A stretch of 64,000 nt of DNA from JASJBU01 sp963797085 (lineage in GTDB: Bacteria; Pseudomonadota; Gammaproteobacteria; Chromatiales; Chromatiaceae): contig CAWCOA010000006.1 of NCBI GenBank assembly GCA_963797085.1, positions 434,001 through 498,000 on the forward strand, read 5' to 3'. Of the stretch, positions 9,316 through 18,074 are shown piece after piece (the stretch's first letter is position 1; every line of letters starts with the position of its first letter). The notes below the pieces were generated by a model. That model ran no database searches, had not been told where the DNA came from, and worked only from the letters and a program-made list of their open reading frames with translations. Both the position numbers and the translations under genes were made by a program.

Positions 9316-9738
9316 ATGCGTCATATAATCATATCACTTGCGATTATCTGTCTGCCGCTGCAAAGCTTGGCGGAGAATGGTGATCTACTGGCTGCGTTGG
9401 AAGAATTTCTGGAATTTGCGGAATATGCTGAAGGCTCCATCACCCCGGATCAGATGACCAGTATCGGCCTGGAGGATTTTTTTATCGTCGACACAAGGCT
9501 GCAGGATCAGTTTGACAACGGTCATATTCCGGGTGCCATACATATCGAATGGCGAGAGATCGTTGCCAAACGCAGTCAACTGCCTGGGAATAAGCCTGTC
9601 GTACTCTACTGCGATACCGGCCTGTTATCCTCGAAAGCGCATTTTGCATTGCGCTTGCTGGGGCATGATAACGTCAAGGTGATGTCTGGTGGATTCAACA
9701 ACTGGCTGATCAAACAGGGGCTGGGTTCGGTTGATTGA
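9316..9738 (+). CDS. Periplasmic rhodanese-domain protein
   Basis: About 140 residues with an N-terminal signal peptide (HIIISLAIICLPLQSLAE) and one rhodanese domain. The domain includes FFIVDTRLQDQFDNGHIPGA and the active-site loop YCDTGLLSSK, with the Cys that would carry the persulfide. The ATG at 9316 is preferred over a TTG 9 nt upstream. The gene is divergent from the DUF4124-glutaredoxin gene, so the two thiol-chemistry proteins may share a control region. The sulfur substrate cannot be told from sequence. Confidence 0.85.
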   Translation: MRHIIISLAIICLPLQSLAENGDLLAALEEFLEFAEYAEGSITPDQMTSIGLEDFFIVDTRLQDQFDNGHIPGAIHIEWREIVAKRSQLPGNKPVVLYCDTGLLSSKAHFALRLLGHDNVKVMSGGFNNWLIKQGLGSVD

Positions 9739-9767
9739 AGCCAGGTTGAAACATTCACCGGCCCGAT

Positions 9768-10655
9768 TCATTCGTTGTAGAACGGGTAGAAGGGCTCGTT
9801 GCTGCCTACAGCACTCTTCTCTTCACACAAAAGTCGGGCCTTGACCCGGGTGACGGTAAGTCCTTGCGTGTCCACAACCCGTGGAAAGAGTCGGAAGACT
9901 TTGCTGGTTTCCAGCGGTCTCTGCCAGGCAGCCTGCTCCAGCCAGTCACGGGTCGATGGATTGAGGTGGTGCATCTGCAGCAGCCAGGGCGCCTGCCAGG
10001 CCAGAAAATCTTTGGCCAAGCGGGTTTGTTCCGGGTTGGGCCAGTCGGTCGATAGGAAGAGTTCCGGAAAATACTGGCTGTCCAGCTCATCGCCATTCAA
10101 CTGGCGACCTGTGCCGTCATCTGCCCTCTCCACCCAGAGCCCTGCCGGTCTGCTGCCGGCTCTCTGCTGAATCAAACCCATCAAGCTGTCAGCATCACCG
10201 TACTCAGACTGGAACTGCCGTTTGGCCGCAGCACCGGGGTGCCAGTGGGGCGAATCGATGTTGATCGGTTGTTCAAGGCGTACGCGACTTTCCAACAGGG
10301 CCAGGGGGCGCTGCGTCTGCTCATCCAGAAGCCAGTATTCGAGCTTGTCCATGGGCTGAAAGGGAACTTGGTCGGCGCACCCCTCTAGTGCTTCTATGAG
10401 ACGCTCGCCGGTTTCTTCGATCATGCTCCATGCAGTCGCACCACGAATTTTGGAGCGGGAGCTGCCACTGCGGGGGGTCCAATCGCCGTAGCGTACTTCA
10501 GAGAGCCCCGTGTGGCTGATTATGCGCTCATCGGCCACAAACAGCTTCCAGCAATATCCGTCGACGCTTTCCGCCACGCCTCCTTCCACAGAGACTACTT
10601 GCAACATGCCGTGGCAGGGGCAGAGCACTCGTTGGCTGAAGGTTTCACAGGGCAT
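9768..10655 (-). CDS. Conserved-looking hypothetical protein
   Basis: 295 residues, no signal peptide and no transmembrane segment. The N-terminus contains CPCHG, but the few other Cys residues do not form an obvious metal site. The protein is rich in Trp and Arg and acidic near the C-terminus. I do not recognise a family. Codon use resembles the neighbours and there is no competing long frame, so a real gene is likely. It converges with the rhodanese gene, leaving only about 30 bp between stops. Confidence 0.68.
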   Translation of the reverse strand: MPCETFSQRVLCPCHGMLQVVSVEGGVAESVDGYCWKLFVADERIISHTGLSEVRYGDWTPRSGSSRSKIRGATAWSMIEETGERLIEALEGCADQVPFQPMDKLEYWLLDEQTQRPLALLESRVRLEQPINIDSPHWHPGAAAKRQFQSEYGDADSLMGLIQQRAGSRPAGLWVERADDGTGRQLNGDELDSQYFPELFLSTDWPNPEQTRLAKDFLAWQAPWLLQMHHLNPSTRDWLEQAAWQRPLETSKVFRLFPRVVDTQGLTVTRVKARLLCEEKSAVGSNEPFYPFYNE

Positions 10656-10971
10656 TATTCATAACCACCAATGATGACGATTGAATTTTGCTTATTATTA
10701 AAGTTTAGCATGTCGAAATACAGCAATGTCTCCAGATTAAACCACAGCTGGCGGCTGGCTGGATTGGACCGCCAAGGAATACGTGGACCGCTGCATGCTG
10801 ATTCCAAGTGAAGTTGGAGGCTAAATGCTCGCCGTCTGTTGGTCCGATAAAAGGCGTTGCGCTGCAAGTTTCAGCGGCCTGATTGCCGGCGATATCAGCC
10901 TCCGGTTGCAAATGAGATCGCTGCTCAAACAGATGATATGATGCGCTCCTCTGCTGCTATTAGGTGAATCT
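10656..10971. other. Intergenic region between divergent genes
   Basis: About 316 bp separating the minus-strand hypothetical gene from the plus-strand membrane-protein gene. It should hold both promoters, but I see no convincing -35/-10 pair, RNA gene or repeat. The short frames in it have no ribosome-binding site or recognisable product. Confidence 0.4.
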
Positions 10972-11475
10972 TTGAAATCCCTGCTTAATTTCTTTGTCGA
11001 TCTCTGTTTGCTGCGTGCCGCTCCGCAAGATCTAAGCGCTTCATCATTTCTGTTTATAATAACTGCGGCACTGAATCTTTTGGTCGGGATGGCGATGATT
11101 GCAGATGCCCGCATCGGTGTGCCGATAGCGTTTCTGGAAGGCCTGTTTGAAGTGCTGCTGATGCTTTCGGTGCTCTATCTCGGTCTTAAATTTCATGGCA
11201 TTCTGGCACGTTTCCAGCAGGCGGCGACGGCGCTCATGGGGAGTGGCTTCCTGCTCGGACTGTTGGCGCTGCCGTTGGTTGCCTGGAGCCATCACTCTGA
11301 ATCGAGTGAGGCAGGGCTGCTGCTGCTGGCACTGATTATATGGAGCATGGTGGTGATGGGGCACATTCTGCGCCATACCTTCGATACGCGCTTCAGTCTG
11401 GGCCTGGGTATTGCTGTGCTGTATACCCTGGTATCCTGGAATCTATCATTTATGCTTTTTCCGATTGTGAACTGA
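10972..11475 (+). CDS. Small polytopic membrane protein
   Basis: 167 residues with four or five hydrophobic segments (around residues 22-42, 50-73, 83-104, 114-130 and 140-162). The family is not recognised. Translation probably starts at a TTG at 10972, supported by AGGTGA about 5 nt upstream (10962-10967). The stop codon overlaps the mpl ATG (TGATG), so it is likely co-translated with mpl. Confidence 0.7.
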   Translation: MKSLLNFFVDLCLLRAAPQDLSASSFLFIITAALNLLVGMAMIADARIGVPIAFLEGLFEVLLMLSVLYLGLKFHGILARFQQAATALMGSGFLLGLLALPLVAWSHHSESSEAGLLLLALIIWSMVVMGHILRHTFDTRFSLGLGIAVLYTLVSWNLSFMLFPIVN

Positions 11476-12839
11476 TGCATCTGCATATTCTTGGTATTTG
11501 CGGGACCTTCATGGGGGGTATCGCTCTGTTGGCGCGGGCCATGGGCCATACGGTCAGTGGCTCGGATGCACATGTCTACCCGCCCATGAGCACACAGCTG
11601 GCGCAGGCCGGTATCGAGCTGATGGAAGGCTACCTGCCCGAGCATCTGCAGCCGCCGCCGGACGTAGTCGTGGTGGGCAATGCCATGTCCCGGGGCAATC
11701 CGGTGGTTGAATACATGCTGGACCAAGGGCTGCCCTATACCTCCGGTCCCCAATGGCTCTCTGAACACATACTTCAGGAACGCTGGGTATTAGCCGTGGC
11801 CGGAACTCACGGCAAGACCAGTACCGCCAGTCTGTTGTCCTGGATTCTCGAGGATGCGGGGCTGCACCCCGGCTTTCTGATCGGCGGGGTGCCGGAGAAC
11901 TTCGGGGTTTCCGCGCGGCTGGGGGATGAACCGTTCTTTGTCGTCGAAGCGGATGAATACGATACGGCCTTTTTCGATAAACGCTCAAAGTTTGTCCACT
12001 ACCACCCGCAAACCCTGGTGTTGAACAATCTGGAGTTCGATCATGCCGATATCTTCGATGACCTGGAGATGATTCAACGCCAGTTTCATCATCTGGTGCG
12101 CACCGTGCCTGGGACTGGTTTGATCATCAGTCCGCTGGATGATGCAAATCTGCTGGAGGTCCTCGACATGGGTTGCTGGACCCCCGTGGAATATTTTGCC
12201 CCGGATATCGAGGCAGGTTGGCATGCGCTTAACACAGCAGCGGATAGTTCGGAATTCGATGTCATCTGTGATGGGGAGAATGTCGGACGGGTTAAATGGT
12301 CCCTCATCGGCCAGCACAATCTTTCGAATGCCCTCGCAGCCTTGGCGGCGGCCCGCCATGCGGGAGTGCCGCCCAAGTTGGCGATCGAGGCCTTGGGCCG
12401 TTTCAAAAACGTCAAACGCCGCATGGAACTGCGTGGCGAAGCGCGAGGTGTCAGGATCTACGATGATTTTGCCCACCATCCGACCGCCATCAGGTTGACC
12501 CTTGATGGATTGCGCCAGCAGGTAGGCAAAGCGCCAATCGTCGCTGTGCTGGAGCCACGTTCAAATACCATGAAGCGGGGAGTCCTGGTCAACCAGTTGG
12601 CTGCATCCCTGCTGCAGGCCGACCGAGTGATACTCTATGCACCAGAGGACCTGAATTGGGATGCGCAAGAGGCACTGCTGCCCTTGGGGGCTCGGGCCGA
12701 GGTGTTCGTGGATACCCAGTCGATTGTCGAGCAGATCGTAACAGTCGCACAGCCTGGTGATCATGTGCTGGTCATGAGTAATGGTGGTTTTGAAGGCATC
12801 CACCAACGTTTGCTGGATGCTCTACAATCCGCATCATGA
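11475..12839 (+). CDS. mpl: UDP-MurNAc:L-Ala-gamma-D-Glu-meso-DAP ligase Mpl
   Basis: A 454-residue Mur-ligase family enzyme that re-attaches recycled murein tripeptide to UDP-MurNAc. The N-terminus MHLHILGICGTFMGGIALLA is the Mpl form of the MurC-like Rossmann start. The ATP loop is AGTHGKTSTASLL, followed by VVEADEYDTAFFDKRSKF and the C-terminal DDFAHHPTAIRLTL. The ATG at 11475 is chosen because it overlaps the upstream stop; the frame stays open further upstream but only over the preceding gene. It overlaps ubiX by an ATGA. Confidence 0.95.
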   Translation: MHLHILGICGTFMGGIALLARAMGHTVSGSDAHVYPPMSTQLAQAGIELMEGYLPEHLQPPPDVVVVGNAMSRGNPVVEYMLDQGLPYTSGPQWLSEHILQERWVLAVAGTHGKTSTASLLSWILEDAGLHPGFLIGGVPENFGVSARLGDEPFFVVEADEYDTAFFDKRSKFVHYHPQTLVLNNLEFDHADIFDDLEMIQRQFHHLVRTVPGTGLIISPLDDANLLEVLDMGCWTPVEYFAPDIEAGWHALNTAADSSEFDVICDGENVGRVKWSLIGQHNLSNALAALAAARHAGVPPKLAIEALGRFKNVKRRMELRGEARGVRIYDDFAHHPTAIRLTLDGLRQQVGKAPIVAVLEPRSNTMKRGVLVNQLAASLLQADRVILYAPEDLNWDAQEALLPLGARAEVFVDTQSIVEQIVTVAQPGDHVLVMSNGGFEGIHQRLLDALQSAS

Positions 12840-13447
12840 GCAGCTTAGAACAGCCCATTGCCCTGGCTATTACCGGTGCTTCAGGCAGCGCTTATGCGCT
12901 GAGGCTGCTGGAGTGCCTGATCGGCGCCGGCAGACAGGTCTATCTGATGATTTCCCAGGCTGGGCAGATCGTATTGCAGATGGAGTCGGATTTGGATCTG
13001 CCGTCTCGTCCCACTGAAATGCAACAAATACTCGCAGAGCGTTTCGATGCCGAACCCGAACAGTTGCAGGTTTTTGGTCGGCAACAGTGGATGGCGCCAG
13101 TGGCCAGTGGCTCGAATCCACCCCAGGCGATGGTGGTTTGTCCCTGCACTACCGGCACTCTTGCTGCTATTGCCAGCGGTGCCAGTAATGATCTGATGGA
13201 GCGGGCAGCGGATGTGATGCTGAAGGAGCGGCGTAAACTGATTCTGGTGGTGCGGGAAACACCGTTTTCTGAGATCCATCTGGAGAATATGCTGCGACTT
13301 AGCCGCATGGGGGCGGTGATCATGCCGGCCAATCCCGGTTTCTACTACAATCCTGAAACGGTCGAGGATCTGGTTAATTTCATGGTGGGACGGGTGCTCG
13401 ATCATCTCGGCATCGAGCATGATCTGCTGCCCCGCTGGGGGGAGTGA
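12836..13447 (+). CDS. ubiX: Flavin prenyltransferase UbiX
   Basis: A 203-residue flavoprotein that prenylates FMN to give the cofactor of UbiD decarboxylases, used in ubiquinone synthesis. Motifs are AITGASGSAYALRLLE at the N-terminus, VVCPCTTGTLAAIASGASND, the basic segment KERRKLILVVRETPFSEIHL, and NPGFYYNPETVEDLVNFMVG near the end. It is coupled to mpl by an ATGA overlap, a common arrangement in gammaproteobacteria. Confidence 0.95.
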   Translation: MSSLEQPIALAITGASGSAYALRLLECLIGAGRQVYLMISQAGQIVLQMESDLDLPSRPTEMQQILAERFDAEPEQLQVFGRQQWMAPVASGSNPPQAMVVCPCTTGTLAAIASGASNDLMERAADVMLKERRKLILVVRETPFSEIHLENMLRLSRMGAVIMPANPGFYYNPETVEDLVNFMVGRVLDHLGIEHDLLPRWGE

Positions 13448-13448
13448 T

Positions 13449-13477
13449 GGCGGTAACCCTGGTTAGGTGTTACCGCC
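13449..13477. terminator. Perfect hairpin between convergent ubiX and cytochrome genes
   Basis: A 9-bp perfect inverted repeat (GGCGGTAAC and GTTACCGCC) with an 11-nt loop, just after the ubiX stop. It has no U-tract on either strand, so termination efficiency is uncertain. Confidence 0.45.
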
Positions 13478-13483
13478 CCGGTC

Positions 13484-13792
13484 CTACAGTGCTTTGACGT
13501 AAGCCGCCATGGTCAGACGTTCTTCGTCACTCATATTCGGGAAGCTGGGCATGATATGGCCACCTTGATTGAGGAGTGTGGCGATCTCTTCGATAGAATC
13601 ATCGGTTCCCGCGACTTTAAAAAGAAAACCGAATTTTCCACTACCATTTTCGCCATGACAGACCTGGCAGGCAGCGGCAAAGATGTCAGCGACAGCCATT
13701 CCCTCAGTTGGTTTGAAATCACTGGGGCCGCCACAGCCGCTGAGAGTGGACGCAAGGATTAACGCTCCGAAAAGCCGGGTGATTTTTAGCAT
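13484..13792 (-). CDS. Small monoheme c-type cytochrome lipoprotein
   Basis: 102 residues. The N-terminal signal ends in a lipobox-like STLSGC. One heme motif CQVCH lies in AAACQVCHGENGSG, and a Met in IMPSFPNMSDEERLTMAAYV is a candidate distal ligand. The fold resembles short class I cytochromes c (cytochrome_CBB3/c5 type). It is probably membrane-anchored in the periplasm and carries electrons; the partner is not evident. It converges with ubiX. Confidence 0.85.
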   Translation of the reverse strand: MLKITRLFGALILASTLSGCGGPSDFKPTEGMAVADIFAAACQVCHGENGSGKFGFLFKVAGTDDSIEEIATLLNQGGHIMPSFPNMSDEERLTMAAYVKAL

Positions 13793-13885
13793 AGTTTATT
13801 GACTCTTAATATCTGCTGAGAAAACCGGCCATACTAGCAAAATTGTGTGACATTCAATAGCAGATGTGGAGTGTATCCTGGTCGT

Positions 13886-15859
13886 TCAGTCTTTGATCAT
13901 TAGAGGGCTGTCGGCTGAATTCAGTGGCTCCACCTTCGCCCTGATAAGGTCATTGCGCAAGATAGCTAATGGTTTGGCAAATTCTGTCTGTGTAACCGGG
14001 TAGCTGAGAATATTTATCAACAAGGTTTTACGCTGACTGGATACATTGCCCACCCACAGTGGTTGGAGCGAGCCATCCAGGCGGTATTCGGTGCTCCAGA
14101 ACCGCAACACAAGACGGCCCCCTTGCGGGAGTCTTTTTTCCAGGATCAGTGCTTCATGACGTCCATCATGTACCTGGGGCAGAACCGGCAGCTCCTGCAG
14201 TTCCAATGAGGGTGACAGCAGACGCAGCAGATTAGACCAGGCCAATCGTTCTGCAGGTCGCCAGTTGTGCTCCCGCAGGCGCGCGGATAGCCACTGCAGG
14301 TCTCCGGCATACTGCACATCCAGTGGATGATTGAGACGCTCACGAACATCACGCCGGTTACTGGGAAGCCTGGTCTCCCCGGACAACCAGAGCGGTTCAG
14401 AGATTAGAATGCTGGCGGGGTCGGGTTGAAAGCGTTTCACCGCCTTGCTCTGGTTTAACCAGGCATCGGCAGCCAGGGTAATGAGCAGAATGGCGGCAAC
14501 TCCAAGGGTGAGCTGCAAAGGATGAGTGGTGGGCTGAGTATGCCGATGATAGGCAATGCCCAGGGCGGATATCCAGGCCAGCCCAAGCAGCAGGCTTCCC
14601 GCGATATCGGTAAACCAATGCACCCCAAGATAGAGTCTCGAGAGCGATATCGCTGCAATTGCAACAGCCACCAGGCTATAGGCGACCCAACGCCAGTCGC
14701 GCAGAATGGAGCGGGCAATCATCACCGAGAAGAAGCCATAAACGGTCAACGCCCGCAATACGTGGGCACTGGGAAAGGACCAGGGTCCGAGATGTACCAC
14801 ACCTGAATCAGGTCGGGGAATGCGCAGGCCATACTTCAGCGCTATCGGTACCAGTAAGCCGAAAAGGCTTGCCGCCAGCCAGTAGCCCAGTGTTCTCCAG
14901 TCCCCGCGCAGGAGCAGAATCAGCGCGACCGAGATGGCGAAGATCAGAATCACGGAGAGATCGCCCAAACGTGTGAAATGGACCATCAGCTCATCGAACC
15001 AGGGGGATCGCAGGCTTTGCAGTGCGCTGTAGAGCGTATTGTCGAGGTTGAAGGCCGGCTGGCTGGGCAGGAATCCAGTCAGCAGGACAAAAAAAGCCAT
15101 GGAAAAGATCAGCAGACTGGCCAGCTGTGTCAGGCCCTTGATCTCCGGATGTTCGGGGTTACCCAAGGCTCGGGCTATTTCCTGGAAACCGCGGTGGTTG
15201 CCGCCCCAACGGGACAGAAACTGAACGATTTGTGTGGTGTGGGGCTGGGTCAGCCGGTAAAAGCCGCGTACCGCATGAAATACCAGCCAGATCATAAGCA
15301 GGAGCAGTAACAGCAACGATACCAGCCGGAAGGCTACTTCCGAGGCCAGTTCCAGGGATGCCCCTAAGACCACGCCTGGGAGCAGATAGGCCGGTGCCCA
15401 GGCCAGTGCCGAGAGCAGATTGGCAAAGACAAAACGCCAGGCTGGCATACCCAGCATGCCGGCTACGAGCGGAATCACGGCACGTACCGGGCCAAAAAAA
15501 CGCCCGATGGCAACGCTTTTACCACCGTAGCGCTGAAAAAAATCAATGCCCCGCTGAAGCATTCGAGGATGCCTGCTGAAGGGCCAGAAGCCTCGCAGTT
15601 GATCTTGAAAGCGGCGCCCAATCCAGAAACTCAGGCCGTCTCCAGTAACGGCTCCCGCCACTGCCCACCAGAAAACCGGCCAGAATTCGAGGACTCCGGT
15701 AGCAATCAAGGCGCCGAAGCCAAACATCAGTACCACTCCAGGCACCAGCAGGCCAAAAATCGCCACCGATTCGGAAAAGGCAACGAAAAAGACCGCGACA
15801 CCCGCCCAGAATGTATGGTTTGAAATCCATTCCAGCAGTTGGTTGAAGAGATCGGTCAT
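13886..15859 (-). CDS. DedA-PAP2-LssY fusion membrane protein
   Basis: 657 residues with three parts. Residues ~1-200 are a DedA/SNARE-associated domain (FSESVAIFGLLVPGVV and GRFFGPVRAVIPLVAGM). Residues ~240-450 are a PAP2 phosphatase domain with its three motifs KYGLRIPRP, PSAHVLR and SRLYLGVHWFTDI. The rest resembles the soluble LssY C-terminal domain. DedA proteins are linked to undecaprenyl-phosphate flipping and PAP2 enzymes to lipid-diphosphate hydrolysis, so a role in recycling a polyprenyl or lipid phosphate is inferred. The combination is known in proteobacteria. Confidence 0.9.
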   Translation of the reverse strand: MTDLFNQLLEWISNHTFWAGVAVFFVAFSESVAIFGLLVPGVVLMFGFGALIATGVLEFWPVFWWAVAGAVTGDGLSFWIGRRFQDQLRGFWPFSRHPRMLQRGIDFFQRYGGKSVAIGRFFGPVRAVIPLVAGMLGMPAWRFVFANLLSALAWAPAYLLPGVVLGASLELASEVAFRLVSLLLLLLLMIWLVFHAVRGFYRLTQPHTTQIVQFLSRWGGNHRGFQEIARALGNPEHPEIKGLTQLASLLIFSMAFFVLLTGFLPSQPAFNLDNTLYSALQSLRSPWFDELMVHFTRLGDLSVILIFAISVALILLLRGDWRTLGYWLAASLFGLLVPIALKYGLRIPRPDSGVVHLGPWSFPSAHVLRALTVYGFFSVMIARSILRDWRWVAYSLVAVAIAAISLSRLYLGVHWFTDIAGSLLLGLAWISALGIAYHRHTQPTTHPLQLTLGVAAILLITLAADAWLNQSKAVKRFQPDPASILISEPLWLSGETRLPSNRRDVRERLNHPLDVQYAGDLQWLSARLREHNWRPAERLAWSNLLRLLSPSLELQELPVLPQVHDGRHEALILEKRLPQGGRLVLRFWSTEYRLDGSLQPLWVGNVSSQRKTLLINILSYPVTQTEFAKPLAILRNDLIRAKVEPLNSADSPLMIKD

Positions 15860-15924
15860 TCGCGAACGCTAACGGGACTGGACCAGCTGCAGCAACAGCA
15901 GAAACATGTCGATAAGACGCAGAT

Positions 15925-16149
15925 TCAGCGATCCTGATCTTGTAATTGATCCCGCTCAGATTGGTAGTCTTCATAGCGGGTGCGATCAGTGGGACAGTCT
16001 GCATCGGGTCTATCCAGGCACTGCTTCAGGCGCATGGATTCAACGGTTTCGTAGCCTGTGCGTTGCATGCTGTCCCAGCTGCAACCGGCACTCAAGAAGA
16101 TCGCCGGGAAGCTGCATAGGAGTCTGAATACAGGGGGTTGGCGGATCAT
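15925..16149 (-). CDS. Small lipoprotein of unknown function
   Basis: 74 residues: a short signal with lipobox LSAGC, then a highly charged 50-residue tail (SMRLKQCLDRPDADCP and the acidic end YEDYQSERDQLQDQDR). The start codon overlaps the hemL stop (ATGA), which supports a real, coupled gene. I do not recognise its function. Confidence 0.7.
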   Translation of the reverse strand: MIRQPPVFRLLCSFPAIFLSAGCSWDSMQRTGYETVESMRLKQCLDRPDADCPTDRTRYEDYQSERDQLQDQDR

Positions 16150-17429
16150 TGCAGGGTCTCGAAGGACTGGGCAGCCGCATCAATGGTCGCTTCGATATCC
16201 TCGTCCGTATGGGCGGCTGAGACGAATCCGGCTTCATAGGAGGACGGGGCAAGATAGACCCCGCGGTCCAGCATGGCATGGAAGAACTGCTTGAATCTCT
16301 CTTGGTCACAGGCGGTGGCGCCGGCAAAATCAGTGACCTTGTCAGCCTCGCTGAAGAACAGGCCGAACATCCCGCCGACATGATTTTCCGTCATGGGGAT
16401 GCCTGCGACTCTGGCTTTGTCCAGGATGCCATTGACCAGGGTCTCCACTTTGCTCGAAAGCTCATCGAAGAAGCCAGGCGCCGAGATCAGTTCCAGGGTC
16501 TTCAGGCCGGCAGTCATGGCCACGGGGTTACCGGAGAGAGTGCCAGCCTGATACACCGGGCCGAGGGGGGCGATTCGCTCCATGATTTCACGCTTGCCGC
16601 CAAAGGCGCCCACCGGCATGCCGCCGCCGATGACCTTGCCCAGTGTGGTCAGGTCGGGTCGAATGCCGTAATGGGCCTGTACGCCGCCCAATGCAACCCG
16701 AAAACCGGTCATGACTTCGTCGAAGATCAAAACGGCACCGGACTGGTCGCAGACCTCACGCAGGGTCTGCAGAAAACCGGGAATAGGTGGAATACAGTTC
16801 ATATTACCCGCCACCGGCTCGACAATGATGCAGGCGATCTGTTCACCAATCTGGGCGAAGGTCTGCTTGACCTGTTCGCTGTTGTTGTAATTGAGGGTGA
16901 CGGTATGCTCCGCCAGGGAGGCCGGCACGCCTGGTGAACTGGGTTCGCCCAGGGTCAACATGCCGGAACCGGCCTTCACTAGTAGGGAGTCGGAATGGCC
17001 GTGGTAGCAACCCTCGAACTTGATGATCTTGTCCCTGCCAGTAAACCCGCGGGCCAGTCGGATTGCGGACATGGTTGCCTCGGTGCCGGAGGAGACCATG
17101 CGCACCAGATCCATGCTGGGGACCAGCTCGCAGACCTTGTCAGCCATCAGGCTTTCCAGTTCGGTCGGGGCGCCAAAACTCAAACCTTTGTGGATAATTG
17201 AGGCCACCGCAGCAATCACTTCAGGGTGGGCATGGCCAAGGATCATGGGCCCCCAGGAACCCACATAGTCGATATAGCGCTTGCCGTCCGGATCGAAAAT
17301 ATAAGCACCGCTGGCCGAATCGATGAACACCGGATCGCCCCCAACCCCGCGGAAGGCACGCACCGGTGAGTTTACCCCGCCGGGGATGTGTAGTTGGGCG
17401 TGGGCGAAGAGGTCATGGGAGCGACTCAT
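16146..17429 (-). CDS. hemL: Glutamate-1-semialdehyde 2,1-aminomutase HemL
   Basis: A 427-residue PLP enzyme that makes 5-aminolevulinate in the C5 heme pathway. Visible features are PGGVNSPVRAFRGVGG at the N-terminus, IKFEGCYHGHSDSLLVKAGSG, LIFDEVMTGFRVA with the PLP-pyridine Asp, and the Schiff-base Lys in TTLGKVIGGGMPVGAFGG. Length is typical. It lies just downstream of thiE on the same strand (6 nt), so the genes may be co-transcribed. Confidence 0.96.
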   Translation of the reverse strand: MSRSHDLFAHAQLHIPGGVNSPVRAFRGVGGDPVFIDSASGAYIFDPDGKRYIDYVGSWGPMILGHAHPEVIAAVASIIHKGLSFGAPTELESLMADKVCELVPSMDLVRMVSSGTEATMSAIRLARGFTGRDKIIKFEGCYHGHSDSLLVKAGSGMLTLGEPSSPGVPASLAEHTVTLNYNNSEQVKQTFAQIGEQIACIIVEPVAGNMNCIPPIPGFLQTLREVCDQSGAVLIFDEVMTGFRVALGGVQAHYGIRPDLTTLGKVIGGGMPVGAFGGKREIMERIAPLGPVYQAGTLSGNPVAMTAGLKTLELISAPGFFDELSSKVETLVNGILDKARVAGIPMTENHVGGMFGLFFSEADKVTDFAGATACDQERFKQFFHAMLDRGVYLAPSSYEAGFVSAAHTDEDIEATIDAAAQSFETLQ

Positions 17430-17435
17430 AGCTGG

Positions 17436-18074
17436 TTATCCTCTGGCTTGAAAAATGGGTTTGAATTGTAGACAGGCCTGGCGCACGTCAGGTTGGCCAA
17501 AAACACCGTGAATGACCGCCAGCATATCGGCGCCTGCTGAAATTAATGGGGCGCCATTTTCCGGGGTTATGCCGCCGATGGCAACCAGTGGCAAATTGAG
17601 CTCCAGCCGGGCCTTGCTCAGCAGTTCAAGGTCAGCCTGGATCGCCTGCGGCTTAGTCCGGGAGGGAAAGAAACGTCCGAAGGCCACATAGTCTGCGCCG
17701 GCCTGTTGGGCCTGCCACGCCAGATCCAGTCGGTTGTAACAGGAGATGCCGATGATGGCATCCGGCCCCAATTGAAATCTGGCACGCTCGAGGTCTGAAT
17801 CATCTCTGCCCAGATGCACACCGTCGGCGCCAATCTCATTGGCCAGTCCAACATCGTCGTTGATGATCAGGAGGGCATTATGTATTCGGGTTAGCTGGAG
17901 TAGGCCGGTAGTTTCGGCCAGTCTGCGTTGCCGATCGCTGCCCTTGTCCCGATACTGGATGATGCGCGCGCCACCTTCTAATGCGGCAGTGACCTGTTCC
18001 GTCAGATCCAGATGGGTGGCCAGCTCTCCGTCAGTGATAGCGTATAGTCCCTGCAGCTGCTGTTGTCTATTCAT
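17436..18074 (-). CDS. thiE: Thiamine phosphate synthase ThiE
   Basis: About 212 residues. The TIM-barrel enzyme joins HMP-PP and THZ-P to form thiamine phosphate. Motifs include LYAITDGE, GARIIQYRDKGSD, LIINDDVGLANEIGADGVHL, ADYVAFGRFFPSRTKP and LVAIGGITPENG. The ATG at 18074 overlaps the thiD stop (ATGA) and gives a normal N-terminus; the frame extends 48 nt further upstream into thiD without homology. Confidence 0.95.
   Translation of the reverse strand: MNRQQQLQGLYAITDGELATHLDLTEQVTAALEGGARIIQYRDKGSDRQRRLAETTGLLQLTRIHNALLIINDDVGLANEIGADGVHLGRDDSDLERARFQLGPDAIIGISCYNRLDLAWQAQQAGADYVAFGRFFPSRTKPQAIQADLELLSKARLELNLPLVAIGGITPENGAPLISAGADMLAVIHGVFGQPDVRQACLQFKPIFQARG

Noticed and set aside
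10655..10867. A 70-codon minus-strand frame upstream of the hypothetical gene
   Set aside because: No ribosome-binding site, no recognisable features, composition unlike neighbours.
12881..13420. A 179-codon minus-strand frame opposite ubiX
   Set aside because: It is fully antisense to a well-recognised ubiX with all its motifs; His/Gln-rich composition is typical of a shadow frame.
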